Positions 10,801 through 20,400 of a DNA stretch of 64,000 nt are shown here, in pieces. The first letter of the stretch is position 1, and each line of letters begins with the position of its first letter. The DNA is from Myxococcus sp046520405 (GTDB lineage Bacteria > Myxococcota > Myxococcia > Myxococcales > Myxococcaceae). The stretch covers positions 62,001 to 126,000 of the forward strand of contig JBKGHI010000002.1 of NCBI GenBank assembly GCA_046520405.1. Direction: 5' to 3'. The translations under genes were made by a program, and so were the position numbers. The notes under the pieces were generated by a model, which searched no databases, was not told where the DNA came from, and saw nothing but the letters and a program-made list of their open reading frames with translations.

Positions 10801-12442
10801 CCATGCCCAGGTGATGGGTGCCGCCTCCAGGGAAGAGGAACGCCACGGGCCGACCGCGAGCCTCCTGCTTCTGTGTGGCCAGCCGCTCCGGCTCCTCGCC
10901 GCGCAGCACACGGATGGCGTGCTCCCGGTCCTGCACCACGGCGATGCGGCGGTGCTGGAAGGCCTGTCGTCCCACTTGAAGCGTGTAGGCCACGTCCTTC
11001 AGCGCCAACTCCGGGTGCTGCTCCAGGTGGGTGGCCAGCGCCTCTGTCGCCGCGTCCAATGCCGTGCCCGTCTTCGCTGACAGCGGCAGCACGTACCAGG
11101 GGCGGGCGTCCGCGTTGGACGCGACGGGCGGGGCTTCCTCCAGGATGACGTGCGCGTTGGTGCCACCAATGCCGAAGGCGCTGACGCCAGCGCGGCGAGG
11201 GGCGGCGCCGCGCTCCCAATCCCGCAGGGTGGCGTTGACGAAGAAGGGGCTGGCGGCGAAGTCGATCTGCGGGTTCGGCTCCTGGAAGTGCAGCGTGGGC
11301 GGCAACTGCCGGTGCTTCAGCGCGAGGACCGTCTTGATGAGACTGGCGATGCCAGACGCGGCATCCAGGTGGCCGATGTTGGGCTTCACCGAACCGAGCG
11401 CGCAGAAGCCCGTGTCCTGCGTGCTCGTCCGGAAGGCGCGGGTGAGCGCGCGCACCTCGATGGGGTCACCCAACTGCGTGCCCGTGCCATGGGCCTCCAC
11501 ATAGGTGATGCTCCGCGCGTCCACCTCCGCGGTCTGCAGGGCATGGCGGATGACGCGGGACTGCCCCTGGACGCTGGGCGCGTTGAAGCTGGCCTTCTGC
11601 GCGCCGTCGTTGTTGATGGCCGAGCCGCGGATGACGGCGTGGATGGTGTCTCCATCCTCCAGGGCGTCCTCCAGGCGCTTGAGCACCACCACGCCCGCGC
11701 CGCTGCCGAAGAGCGTGCCCTGCGCCTTGGCGTCGAACGCACGGCAGCGCCCGTCGGGTGAGGCGACACCGCCGAACTGGTACAGGTAGCCGGTGCGCTG
11801 GGGCGACTGAATGGCCACACCGCCGGCGAGGGCCATGCGGCACTCTCCCGCCAGGAGCGCCTGGGCGGCCAGATGCACCGCTACCAACGAGGTGGAGCAG
11901 GCGGTGTGCAGCGAATAGGCCGGGCCCTTCAGGTTGAGCCGGTGCGCCACCCGCGTGCTGAGGAAGGCCAGGTCATTGCCGAGCCCCACCTCGAACGCGC
12001 CAAGCATCCCCAGCGCGGCTGGGTTGGAGAAGAGATTGAAGACGTACGTGTTGGTGCGGGCGCCCGCGTAGACGCCAATGTGCTCACGGTAGCGCTCGGC
12101 GTCGTAGCCCGCGTCTTCCAGCGCGGACCAGGCGCACTCCAGGAAGACGCGTTGCTGCGGATCCATCACCTCCGCTTCCTTGGGTGTGATTCCGAAGAAG
12201 GCCGCGTCGAACAACTCCGCGCCTTCAATGGGCGCCGCCGCGCGCACGTACTGGGGTGATTTGCGCAGGGCTGGGTCCTCCATGACGGAGGGCTCCAACG
12301 CTTCGTCCTCGAGGAAGGTGATGGACTCGACGCCGTCCCGCAGGTTCCGCCAATACGCCTCGGCGTTACAGGCCCCGGGAAAGCGGCACGCCATCCCGAT
12401 GATTGCAATCTCCAGCCCGTTCCAGTGGGTGTCGCCAGCCAT
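7835..12442 (-). CDS. PKS-A: single-module type I PKS (KS-AT-KR*-ACP)
   Basis: Polyketide synthase module of about 1,535 aa. KS 12-440 has Cys182 in TACSTS and both His motifs (EAHGTGT, NIGHLD). AT about 540-850 has GHSLG near 627, but FPGGG replaces FPGQG and the specificity motif reads AAAHS instead of HAFH/YASH, so the extender cannot be predicted. A structural psi-KR precedes a KR (about 1150-1330) with an intact TGGLGxVG cofactor loop, but the catalytic Tyr is Ser in the GDTPSTAAN stretch near 1324, so the KR is probably inactive. ACP carries LGGHS near 1457. There is no DH, ER or MT. The acidic/basic C-terminal helix (SEQELAEELRRR) probably docks to NRPS1. Start: ATG at 12442 gives the normal PKS N-terminus; a TTG at 12511 would add 23 atypical residues. 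Transcribed divergently from PKS-B. Confidence 0.95.
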   Translation of the reverse strand: MAGDTHWNGLEIAIIGMACRFPGACNAEAYWRNLRDGVESITFLEDEALEPSVMEDPALRKSPQYVRAAAPIEGAELFDAAFFGITPKEAEVMDPQQRVFLECAWSALEDAGYDAERYREHIGVYAGARTNTYVFNLFSNPAALGMLGAFEVGLGNDLAFLSTRVAHRLNLKGPAYSLHTACSTSLVAVHLAAQALLAGECRMALAGGVAIQSPQRTGYLYQFGGVASPDGRCRAFDAKAQGTLFGSGAGVVVLKRLEDALEDGDTIHAVIRGSAINNDGAQKASFNAPSVQGQSRVIRHALQTAEVDARSITYVEAHGTGTQLGDPIEVRALTRAFRTSTQDTGFCALGSVKPNIGHLDAASGIASLIKTVLALKHRQLPPTLHFQEPNPQIDFAASPFFVNATLRDWERGAAPRRAGVSAFGIGGTNAHVILEEAPPVASNADARPWYVLPLSAKTGTALDAATEALATHLEQHPELALKDVAYTLQVGRQAFQHRRIAVVQDREHAIRVLRGEEPERLATQKQEARGRPVAFLFPGGGTHHLGMGAGLYRTEPVFREAADEVASVLRTHLGVDLRTVLYQEPLQEVPGLSRNALALPAIFLTEYALARLWMSCGVEPEQMLGHSLGEYAAACIAGVLSVEDAAALVALRGQLMDELPAGSMLSISLPEAEVAPLLGRELDLAAVNAPSQCVVSGPLAAVKQLMAELTARGVEHRQLHVEAAAHSRMLERILPRFHERVSRLTLRPPERPYISSRTGRPVTGDEVTRPQYWVDHLRHSVRFRDGMQVLLEDSTRVLLEVGPAQSLTAAARLQGEPAGSRTIVSSARHPKDDQPDEAVFLNALGRLWLAGVEVDWSGVHGTETARRVPLPTYPFEGQRYWVAPLDRSAALLASQAAGAGKQADVAGWFHLPSWRRTPPATLAPSALAQPKGWVVFTDGGPLASRLVSRLEEAGQHVVTVSAGNAFSRDDERRFTVSPGAPGDYAALLSELEDSTHRPEVFVHLWSLTPQEARESELTRFQAAQALGYSSVAHLGQALAGLKDARPLRLEVISNHLFDPDGQAEALPEKAPLLGPCQVLTQQQVHITARGIDVMLPGAEGAPALADQLVAELATTARDFRVALRGSRRWVQELSSVRLTESSSPARPLRERGAYLITGGLGRVGLLLAGHLARTKQARLALVGRTPLPPRRLWDDWISTQGEDDDASVLIQKVRALESHGSEVLVLSADVSKPHWMKEVLAEVDQRFGALHGVLHCADLPLAPPERTPLAATSPEAEARFRAKVRGTYVLEEVLRGRALDFVMLFSASAAVLSPFGDTPSTAANLFVDAFAAHRSQGSGTPWMSVAWDPWPRAAGASDARTPDLEPYAMTEDEATEAFQRVVTGGLDGPVVVATGDVSRRLTAWLQRAVAPPKVSRKVRTGEEELPANELERVIAGLWQEVLGVEQVTRQDHFFELGGHSLLATQVVGRLRSRLQLDLSLALLFTSPTVAGLAKAIADLQTQQRESLYRELLERVTRVSEQELAEELRRRGVKAA

Positions 12443-12877
12443 GATTTCGTGAATCCCCAAGATGTTTTCGGGAGTCGGAGGTCCCGGGCACGCAAGTAAA
12501 GCAGCTTTCAAAATGAAAGTCGCTTCAACTTGAAAAACTCGGAAGGTGCACGAATATAATTTTACAAGTTAAATGCGTTAGACCGTTATAGCGTGAATGC
12601 GGTTGGATTTCCGAAGTCGTCAATGTCAGACTGGTCCCAGGATGAATTACCTGGAGTGTAGTTGCTGTACTCGGAGAGATAGGGCGAGCACGCGGCAGGC
12701 AGGTGCATGCGTCGGGCATCCGGTGGTCGGGATGCTGGCGTCCCCCTGTTGTGAGTGCGCCCCGTCCTTCATCCTTTGAAGCGCCGCCAAATCTCTTTCC
12801 CGCTGCCCCTCTCGGAGTGGCAGCTCGCGCGGTCCGCGCTCCACCCTTCGCGCGCAAACAATCAGAGGTAGACAAGC
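12443..12877. promoter_or_regulatory. divergent intergenic region between PKS-A and PKS-B
   Basis: 435 bp without a credible gene, and the longest non-coding stretch in the window. Its left half (about 12500-12660) is clearly AT-richer than the surrounding coding DNA. On the plus strand TTGAAA (12530-12535) and a perfect TATAAT (12555-12560) are 19 bp apart, a plausible sigma-70-type promoter for PKS-B with a leader of about 310 nt. No equally good -35/-10 pair was found for PKS-A on the minus strand. Short reading frames here lack ribosome sites and homologous features. Confidence 0.55.
12530..12560 (+). promoter_or_regulatory. candidate promoter toward PKS-B
   Basis: TTGAAA at 12530-12535 and TATAAT at 12555-12560. 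The -10 is a perfect match, the -35 matches 5 of 6, and the 19-bp spacer is longer than the optimal 17. It lies in the AT-rich part of the divergent intergenic region. Confidence 0.4.
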
Positions 12878-15800
12878 ATGGGTCGTCATACCCGGTATGA
12901 GGGGGACGCGAGTCTCGCGGTAGCCATTGTCGGCATGGCCGCCCGCGTGCCCGGTGCCGAAGACGTGGATACCTTCTGGCGCCTGCTGCGTGAGGGCAGG
13001 GAAGCCATTACTTTCTTCACCAACGAGGCGATGAAGGCATTGGGCGTGGAGCCCGGCTGGCTCGCCAATCCGAACTTCGTGAAGGCCTCGCCTGTCCTGG
13101 AGCGGCCGGGCCGCTTCGACGCGGCCCTCTTCGGGTATGCGCCACGCGAGGCGGAGCTGTTGGACCCGCAGCACCGCATCTTCCTGGAGTGTGCCTGGGC
13201 GGCGCTGGAGCACGCGGGGTATGCCCCGGGCCGGTTGCAGGTCTCCACCGGCGTCTTCGCGGGCTCCAGCCTGAGCAGCTACCTGCTGTTCAATCTGCTC
13301 TCTCGCTCGGAGTTCCAGCAGGCCGAGGACACGTTCCCGGCCATGGTGGGCAACGACAAGGACTTCCTCGCCACACGCGTGGCCTACCATTTCAATCTCA
13401 AGGGGCCCGCCCTCACCGTGCAGACGGGGTGTTCGACGTCGCTGGTGGCCACGCACCTCGCCTGTCAGTCACTGCTGGGCTACCAGTGCGACGTGGCGCT
13501 GGCGGGCGGCGTGTCCGTGCACATGCCCCAGCGGGCGGGCTACCACTATCAGGACGGCGGTATCTCCTCGCCGGACGGACACTGCCGCGCGTTCGACGCC
13601 AAGGGACAGGGCACGCTCTTCGGCAGCGGCGCGGGCGTGGTGGTGCTCAAGCGCCTGGAGGATGCGCTCAACGACGGGGACACCATCCACGCCGTCATCC
13701 GTGGCTCGGCCATCAACAACGACGGCGCGATGAAGGTGGGCTTCACCGCTCCGGGCGTCGAGGGACAATCGGAGGTCATCGCCCGCGCACAGGCCGTGGC
13801 GGAGGTGTCCCCGGAGTCCATCTCCTACGTGGAGGCGCATGGCACCGCGACGCCGCTGGGCGACCCCGTGGAGGTGCAGGCCCTCACGGAGGCCTTTCGG
13901 GCCGGGACGGACAAGCGCGGCTTCTGCGGGTTGGGCTCGGTGAAGACCAACGTGGGCCACCTGGACGCGGCGGCCGGCGTCACCGGCCTGCTCAAGACGG
14001 TGCTCGCGCTGGAGCATGGCGAGCTGCCTCCCAGTCTCCATTACGAGAAGCCCAACCCGCGCATCGACTTCGAGAGCAGCCCCTTCTACGTCAACGCCAC
14101 GCTCAAGCCGTGGCCGGAGGGGGACACGCCTCGGCGCGCGGGGGTGAGCTCGTTCGGGATTGGTGGCACCAACGCGCACGTCATCCTGGAGGAGGCGCCT
14201 GTCACCCTCCCAGGAGACGCGGCGCGCCCCTGGCAGCTCCTGGTGCTTTCCGCGAAGACGCCGTCGGCGCTAGAGACCCAGACGGCCGCGCTGCTGGCGC
14301 ACCTCAAGGCGCATCCCGAGCAGCAGCTCGCGGACATGGCCTGGACACTCCAGGTGGGCCGCAAGCCCATGGAGCTCCGCCGCGTGGTGGTGTGCGAAGA
14401 CCGGGCGAGCGCCGTGGCGACGCTGGAGTCCAAGGACCCGCAACGCATCTTCACCCTGGCCCCGGGCAACGGCACGCCGTCGGCCGTCTTCATGTTCCCA
14501 GGCGGCGGCGCGCAGTACCCGGACATGGGGCGTGGCCTCTACGCGTCCGAGAAGGTGTTCCGCGAGGCCGTGGACCGCTGCTGCGAACTGCTGCGTCCCC
14601 GGCTGGGCTTCGACCTGCGGCCTGTCATGTATCCGGACGCGGCGAATGCCACGGAGGCGGTGCGACGCCTCAAGCGCACCTCTCTGGCGCTGCCCGCGCT
14701 CTTCACCGTGGAGTACGCGGTGGCGCGGTTGTGGCTGTCCTGGGGCGTGAAGCCGGAAGCGCTCATCGGCCACAGTCTGGGCGAGTATGCCGCGGCCTGC
14801 CTCGCGGGCGTCTTCTCGCTGGAGGACGCGCTGGCGCTGGTGGTGCTGCGCGGCAAGCTCTTCGAGGAGCTGCCCGGTGGCGGCATGCTCAGCGTCCCGC
14901 TGCCCGAGGCGGAGCTTCGCCCGCTGCTGGGAGATTCGCTGTCGATCGCCGCGATGAATGGGCCCGCGCAGTGCGCGGTGGCCGGAACCGTGGAGGCCGT
15001 GGAGGTGCTGGCCGCGGAGCTGACGAAGCGCGAGGTGGAGTTCCGTCACATCCCCATCGACGTGGCGGCGCACTCGCACCTGGTGGAGCCCATCCTCGCG
15101 CGCTTCCAGTCCTTCGTGGGGACGCTGACGCGCAATGCTCCCACGCTGCCCCTTGTCTCCAACGTCACCGGGACGTGGATGACGCCCGAGGAAGCGGTGG
15201 ACCCGGTGTACTGGACGCGGCACCTGCGGCAGACGGTGCGCTTTGGTGACGGCATCCGCACCCTGGCCGCGCAGCCCGGCCGCGTCTACCTGGAGGTAGG
15301 CCCGGGCCGCACGCTGGGGACGTTGGCGCGTCTGCAGCTCAATGGGCCCAAAGCCCCTTCGGTGCTCTCCTCGCTGCGTCATCCGCAGGACCCGGTGCCG
15401 GATGACGCGTTCCTCACCACCACCGTGGGCCGGCTCTGGGCCGCGGGTATGGAGGTGGACTGGAGCGCGGTGCACGGCGGTGTCCGGCGTCTGCGAGTAC
15501 CTCTGCCGACGTATCCCTTCGAGGGACAGGACTACTGGCTGGCGCCAGAGGCGTCCTCCTCGCGCGGCAAGGGTGTCGCTCGCAAGAGCGCGGATGTGGC
15601 CGGGTGGTTCTATCTGCCTTCGTGGCAGCGCGCGCCGTTGCTGCCCAAGGCGGGGCCGGTGACGCCGCGCGGGTGGATTGTCTACCAGGATGCGGGTGGC
15701 CTGGGGGCCGCCCTGGCGGAGCGACTGGAGCAACAGGGGCACAGCGTCGTTCGCGTGACGCCCGGCACGGGTTTCCGTGAGGTGACCGAGCGCGACTTCA

Positions 15801-17404
15801 CCGTGGATGGACGCGAACGGGAGGACCACGCTCGATTGCTGCACGCGTTGAAGGATCGGGACTTCAAGGTGGAGCGCGTGGTGTACCTCTGGAGCCTGGA
15901 TGTGTCCGGAGCGGACTTCGATGCGGCCCAGGTGCACGGCTTCTTCGGTGTGTTGCGGCTGGCGCAGGCCCTGTCCGGCGCGGAGCTGTCCGCGCCCGTG
16001 GAGTTGACGGTGGTGGGCCGCGAGGCGCTGGAGGTGGAGAGCGCCGACGCGGTGGCTCCCGAGCGCGCCACGCTGCCAGCGCTGTGCAAGGTGATTCCGC
16101 AGGAACTGGACACCGTGGCCTGCCGCTACGTGGACGTGCGCGCCCCGTCGGTGGATGCGTTGCTGCGGGAGGTCACGTCAGAGGCCCTGGAGCCCGTGGT
16201 GGCCTGGCGTGGAACGCACCGGCAGGTGCAGGCGTACGAGCCGCTGCGCATCGAAGCGGACATGCCGGTGACGTGGCCCCTCAAGCAGCGCGGCGTCTAC
16301 CTCATCACGGGCGGCCTGGGCGGGGTGGGGCTGCGGATGGCGGACCATCTGGCTCGCACCAGGCAGGCGCGGCTGGTCCTGGTAGGGCGCACGGGCTCGG
16401 AGAAGGACGTGGATGGGCGTCGCCAGCGTGCGGTGCGAGCGCTGGAAGCCGCGGGCGCGGAGGTGCTGGTGGCTCGCGCGGACGTGGCGGATGAAGCGCA
16501 GTTGCGCGCGGTGCTGGCGGAAGTGGACGCCCGCTTCGGAGCGTTGGATGGCGTCATCCATGCGGCGGGGCTCGCGGGGGACGGCGCGGTGGCGTTGCTG
16601 GGCGGCATGGACCCGGCGACGTGCGCGCCGCACTTCCGGGCGAAGGTGCATGGCACGTACGCCCTGGAGCGAGCGCTGGCGGGCCGCACACTGGACTTCG
16701 TGTTGTTGGTGTCCTCCAACGCCACCGCGTTGGGCGGTCTGGGGCTGGGCGCCTATGCGGCGGCCAATGCGTTCCTGGATGCCTTCGCGGCGGCGCGCTC
16801 GGGGAAGGGCGGCACGCGGTGGCTGAGCACCAACTGGGACGGCTGGCCGCTGGATTCAGCCGAAGGTGCGAAGGCCATCCAGACCAGCATCGACCAGTTC
16901 GCCATGACGCCCGCCGAGGCGATGGAGGCCTTCCGCCGCGTGGTGGAAGCGCCGTTGGAAGGGCAGGTGCTGGTGTCCACGGGCAACCTGGACGCGCGCG
17001 TGGCGCAGTGGGTGCGACGCGAGGGCGCGGGCGCGAAGAAGGACGCGGGTGGCGCGTTGCACTCTCGGCCCACCCTGGGCACCGAGTATGTGGCCCCCAC
17101 CGATGACGTGGAGCTCGCGCTGGTCCGCGTGTGGCAGGAGCAGTTGGGGCTGGAGCAGCTTGGCATCCACGACAACTTCTTCGACCTGGGAGGCAATTCA
17201 CTCCTGTGGCTGAAGATTGTCGGGCGCATGAAGCGGGAGTTGGGGCGGGAGGTTCCCCTCACCAGTGTCTTCGAGGCCCCCACCGTGGCCACCCTGGCGA
17301 AGAAGCTGGGACAGGGCCCGGCCCCCGCGGAGAGCACCGCCGCCTTCGATTCCAGCCAGAGCCGTGGGGCTCAGCGCAGAGAGCGACGCAACCGCCGCGA
17401 GTAG
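12878..17404 (+). CDS. PKS-B: single-module type I PKS (KS-AT-KR-ACP)
   Basis: Polyketide extension module of 1,508 aa. KS 12-440 with Cys185 in TGCSTS; AT about 500-850 with FPGGGAQ, GHSLG near 631 and a DVAAHS motif in place of HAFH/YASH; psi-KR about 920-1110; KR 1140-1320 with TGGLGGVG and an intact catalytic Tyr/Asn (GAYAAAN), so this is the KR predicted to be active; ACP Ser in LGGNS near 1440. No DH/ER, so a beta-hydroxy product is expected. The C-terminus is a short basic tail (RGAQRRERRNRRE), a likely docking element. ATG at 12878 follows CAGAGG by about 8 nt. PKS-C follows after 48 nt. Its closest relative in the window is PKS-E, sharing the KS signature, AT type and domain order. 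Confidence 0.96.
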   Translation: MGRHTRYEGDASLAVAIVGMAARVPGAEDVDTFWRLLREGREAITFFTNEAMKALGVEPGWLANPNFVKASPVLERPGRFDAALFGYAPREAELLDPQHRIFLECAWAALEHAGYAPGRLQVSTGVFAGSSLSSYLLFNLLSRSEFQQAEDTFPAMVGNDKDFLATRVAYHFNLKGPALTVQTGCSTSLVATHLACQSLLGYQCDVALAGGVSVHMPQRAGYHYQDGGISSPDGHCRAFDAKGQGTLFGSGAGVVVLKRLEDALNDGDTIHAVIRGSAINNDGAMKVGFTAPGVEGQSEVIARAQAVAEVSPESISYVEAHGTATPLGDPVEVQALTEAFRAGTDKRGFCGLGSVKTNVGHLDAAAGVTGLLKTVLALEHGELPPSLHYEKPNPRIDFESSPFYVNATLKPWPEGDTPRRAGVSSFGIGGTNAHVILEEAPVTLPGDAARPWQLLVLSAKTPSALETQTAALLAHLKAHPEQQLADMAWTLQVGRKPMELRRVVVCEDRASAVATLESKDPQRIFTLAPGNGTPSAVFMFPGGGAQYPDMGRGLYASEKVFREAVDRCCELLRPRLGFDLRPVMYPDAANATEAVRRLKRTSLALPALFTVEYAVARLWLSWGVKPEALIGHSLGEYAAACLAGVFSLEDALALVVLRGKLFEELPGGGMLSVPLPEAELRPLLGDSLSIAAMNGPAQCAVAGTVEAVEVLAAELTKREVEFRHIPIDVAAHSHLVEPILARFQSFVGTLTRNAPTLPLVSNVTGTWMTPEEAVDPVYWTRHLRQTVRFGDGIRTLAAQPGRVYLEVGPGRTLGTLARLQLNGPKAPSVLSSLRHPQDPVPDDAFLTTTVGRLWAAGMEVDWSAVHGGVRRLRVPLPTYPFEGQDYWLAPEASSSRGKGVARKSADVAGWFYLPSWQRAPLLPKAGPVTPRGWIVYQDAGGLGAALAERLEQQGHSVVRVTPGTGFREVTERDFTVDGREREDHARLLHALKDRDFKVERVVYLWSLDVSGADFDAAQVHGFFGVLRLAQALSGAELSAPVELTVVGREALEVESADAVAPERATLPALCKVIPQELDTVACRYVDVRAPSVDALLREVTSEALEPVVAWRGTHRQVQAYEPLRIEADMPVTWPLKQRGVYLITGGLGGVGLRMADHLARTRQARLVLVGRTGSEKDVDGRRQRAVRALEAAGAEVLVARADVADEAQLRAVLAEVDARFGALDGVIHAAGLAGDGAVALLGGMDPATCAPHFRAKVHGTYALERALAGRTLDFVLLVSSNATALGGLGLGAYAAANAFLDAFAAARSGKGGTRWLSTNWDGWPLDSAEGAKAIQTSIDQFAMTPAEAMEAFRRVVEAPLEGQVLVSTGNLDARVAQWVRREGAGAKKDAGGALHSRPTLGTEYVAPTDDVELALVRVWQEQLGLEQLGIHDNFFDLGGNSLLWLKIVGRMKRELGREVPLTSVFEAPTVATLAKKLGQGPAPAESTAAFDSSQSRGAQRRERRNRRE

Positions 17405-17452
17405 GGCGCCTGCCTGCGTCCTTTCGACACAAGAGAACCTGGAGACAACACC

Positions 17453-20400
17453 TTGGACAACACGCTCCCGCAGGAGTTCGACGACGCCGACGTCGCCATC
17501 ATCGGCATGGCAGGGCGCTTCCCCGGTGCTCAAGACGTGGCCACGCTGTGGGCCAATCTCCGTGAAGGCGTGGAGTCCATCCGCTTCTTCACCAAGGAGG
17601 AGGCTCGCGCCGCCGGTGTGCCGGAGGAGCGGTTGGAGGACCCCTCCTTCGTGAGGGCCGCCGCCATCCTGCCGGAGCCCGAGTTCTTCGACGCGGCCTT
17701 CTTCGAGATGCCACCGCGCGAAGCGGAAATCACGGACCCCCAGCACCGCGTCTTCCTGGAGTCCTGCTGGGAGGCGCTGGAGCACGCGGGTTACTCACCG
17801 CGTGACTACGCTGGTGCCATCTCCGTCTTTGGTGGCGCCACGCTCAACACGTACCTGCTGATGAACCTGGCGCGGAACCCCCGCGTGCTGGAGTCCTTCG
17901 AGCCGGTCCAGGTGAACATCGGCAACGGGGGCGACTTCCTGGCCACCCGCGTCTCGTACAAGCTCAACCTGCGTGGTGCCAGCCACACCGTGCAGAGCGC
18001 GTGCTCCACGTCCCTGGTGGCGGTGCACCAGGCCTGCCAGAGCCTGCTCAATGGCGAGTGCGACATGGCGCTCGCGGGCGGTGCGTCCGTCAACGTGGGC
18101 TTCTTCAACGGCTACCGGTACGCGGAGGGCGGCATGGCCTCGCCGGACGGGCACTGCCGGCCCTTCGATGCGAAGGCGCAGGGCACGCTCTTCGGCAGCG
18201 GCGCGGGCGTGGTGCTGCTGAAGAAGCTGCGCGCCGCGGTGCGGGACGGCGACACCATTCATGCCGTCATCAAGGGCTCGGCCACCAACAATGACGGCGG
18301 GCTGAAGGCGGGCTTCACCGCGCCCAGCGCGGAGGGGCAGGCGCAGGTGGTGGCGGAGGCGCTCGCGGCTTCTGCTTTGGATGCGGACGACATCAGCTAC
18401 GTGGAGGCCCATGGCACCGCCACGCCGCTGGGCGACCCCATCGAGGTGCAGGCCCTCACCAAGGCATTCCGTGCCACCACCCAGCGGCGGCGCTTCTGCG
18501 CGTTGGGCTCGGTGAAGGGCAACCTGGGCCACCTGGACGCCGCCGCGGGCATCACCGGCCTGATGAAGACGGTGATGGCGCTGAAGCACGGCGAGCTGCC
18601 GCCCAGCCTTCACTACGAGCGTCCCAACCCGGCCATCGACTTCGACAGCAGCCCGTTCTACGTCAACGCCACGCTCAAGCCTTGGCCCGCCGGGGATGCG
18701 CCCCGGCGCGCGGGCGTGAGTTCCTTCGGGGTCGGTGGCACCAATGCGCATGTGGTGTTGGAGGAGGCCCCTCGGTTGCCCGCGAGCGCGCCCTCGCGGC
18801 GTCCCTGGTCTCTGCTGCCCGTGTCGGCTCGTACGCCCTCGGCGTTGGAGTCGGTAACGACGCGGCTGGTGGAGACGCTCAAGGACTCGCGGAACGTGAA
18901 TCTCGCGGACGTGGCGTGGACACTCCAGGCCGGGCGTCAGCGTTTCCTGCACCGTCGCTTCGTATTGGCGAGGAGCGCGGAGGATGCGGTCGACGCGCTG
19001 TCGGAGCCCCAGGGCCCTCGCGTCTTCACCGAGGCGCAGGACGCGGTGGAGCGGTCCGTGGCTTTCCTCTTCCCGGGGCAGGGCTCACAGCACGCGGACA
19101 TGGGCCGGGCGCTGTACGAGGCGGAGCCCGTCTTCCGCGCCGAGGTGGACCGGTGTGCGGAGTTGCTGAAGCCGCACCTGGACGGACTGGACCTGCGTAC
19201 GGCGCTGTACCCCCGGCCCGAGGCCGCCGAAGCCAGCGGGACGAAGCTAGCGCAGACGGCGCTTACGCAGCCCGCGCTCTTCACGGTGGAGTACGCCACC
19301 GCGCGCCTGTGGATGTCCTGGGGCGTGGTGCCTCAGGCGATGCTGGGGCACAGCATCGGCGAGTACGTGGCCGCGTGCCTCGCGGGCGTCTTCTCGCTGG
19401 AACATGCGCTGCGGCTCGTGGCCGCGCGAGGGCGCCTCATGCAGGGCCTTCCGTCCGGCGCGATGCTGGCGGTGCCGCTGTCCGAAGACGAGGTGCAGCC
19501 CTATCTGCGCGCCGGCGGAACCGAGCTGAGCCTGGCGGCCCTCAACGGGCCCATGCAGTGCGTGTTGTCCGGGACGCACGCCGCCATCGATGCGGCGCGG
19601 AAGCAGCTCCACGAGGCGGGAATCCAGTGCCAGCCGCTGGTGACGTCGCATGCCTTCCACTCGTCGATGATGGACGCCATCCTGGAGGCCTTCTCCGCGC
19701 AGGTGGCCACGGTGCCTCTAGCCGCGCCCACACTCCCGTTTGTGTCCAACGTCAGCGGGACCTGGATTACTGCGGAGCAGGCGACGAGCCCTCGTTACTG
19801 GGCCGACCACCTGCGCGGGACGGTGCGCTTCGCGGACGGCCTGCACGCGCTCTTCTCCGAGGGCAAGCGCGTGCTCCTGGAGGTGGGCCCGGGGCAGGTG
19901 CTCGGAAAGCTGGCGAAGCGCCACCCGGCCTTCACGGCCTCGCACACGGTGCTGGCGTCCATGCCACCGCCGAAGGACGATGGGGCCTCCGCTGGGGCGG
20001 CACCTCTCGCCTATGAGACGCTCGGCCGGCTCTGGCAAGCAGGGGTGCGCGTGGACTGGAAGGGCTTCCATGGTGCGGACCTGCGCTACCGGGTGCCGCT
20101 CCCCACGTATCCCTTCGAGCGTCAGCGCTTCTGGATTGAACCCGCTGTCGCCGAATCCGCACCCCGCGCCACGCTCGCGGTTCCACCGGTGGACACTGCG
20201 CCCGAGGCCGCAGCGCAGGTGGCGTCGGTAGGGGAGGCCGCCAGCGCGCGGCCGACTCAGCCGCGTCCGCAGCTGCGCAGTGCCTATGTCGTGCCGGGCA
20301 CGCCCCTCCAGCGCTCGTTGGTCGAGCTGTGGCAGGAGATGCTGGGCGTGGCGCCCATCGGCATCCAGGACAACTTCTTCGAACTGGGCGGTGACTCACT

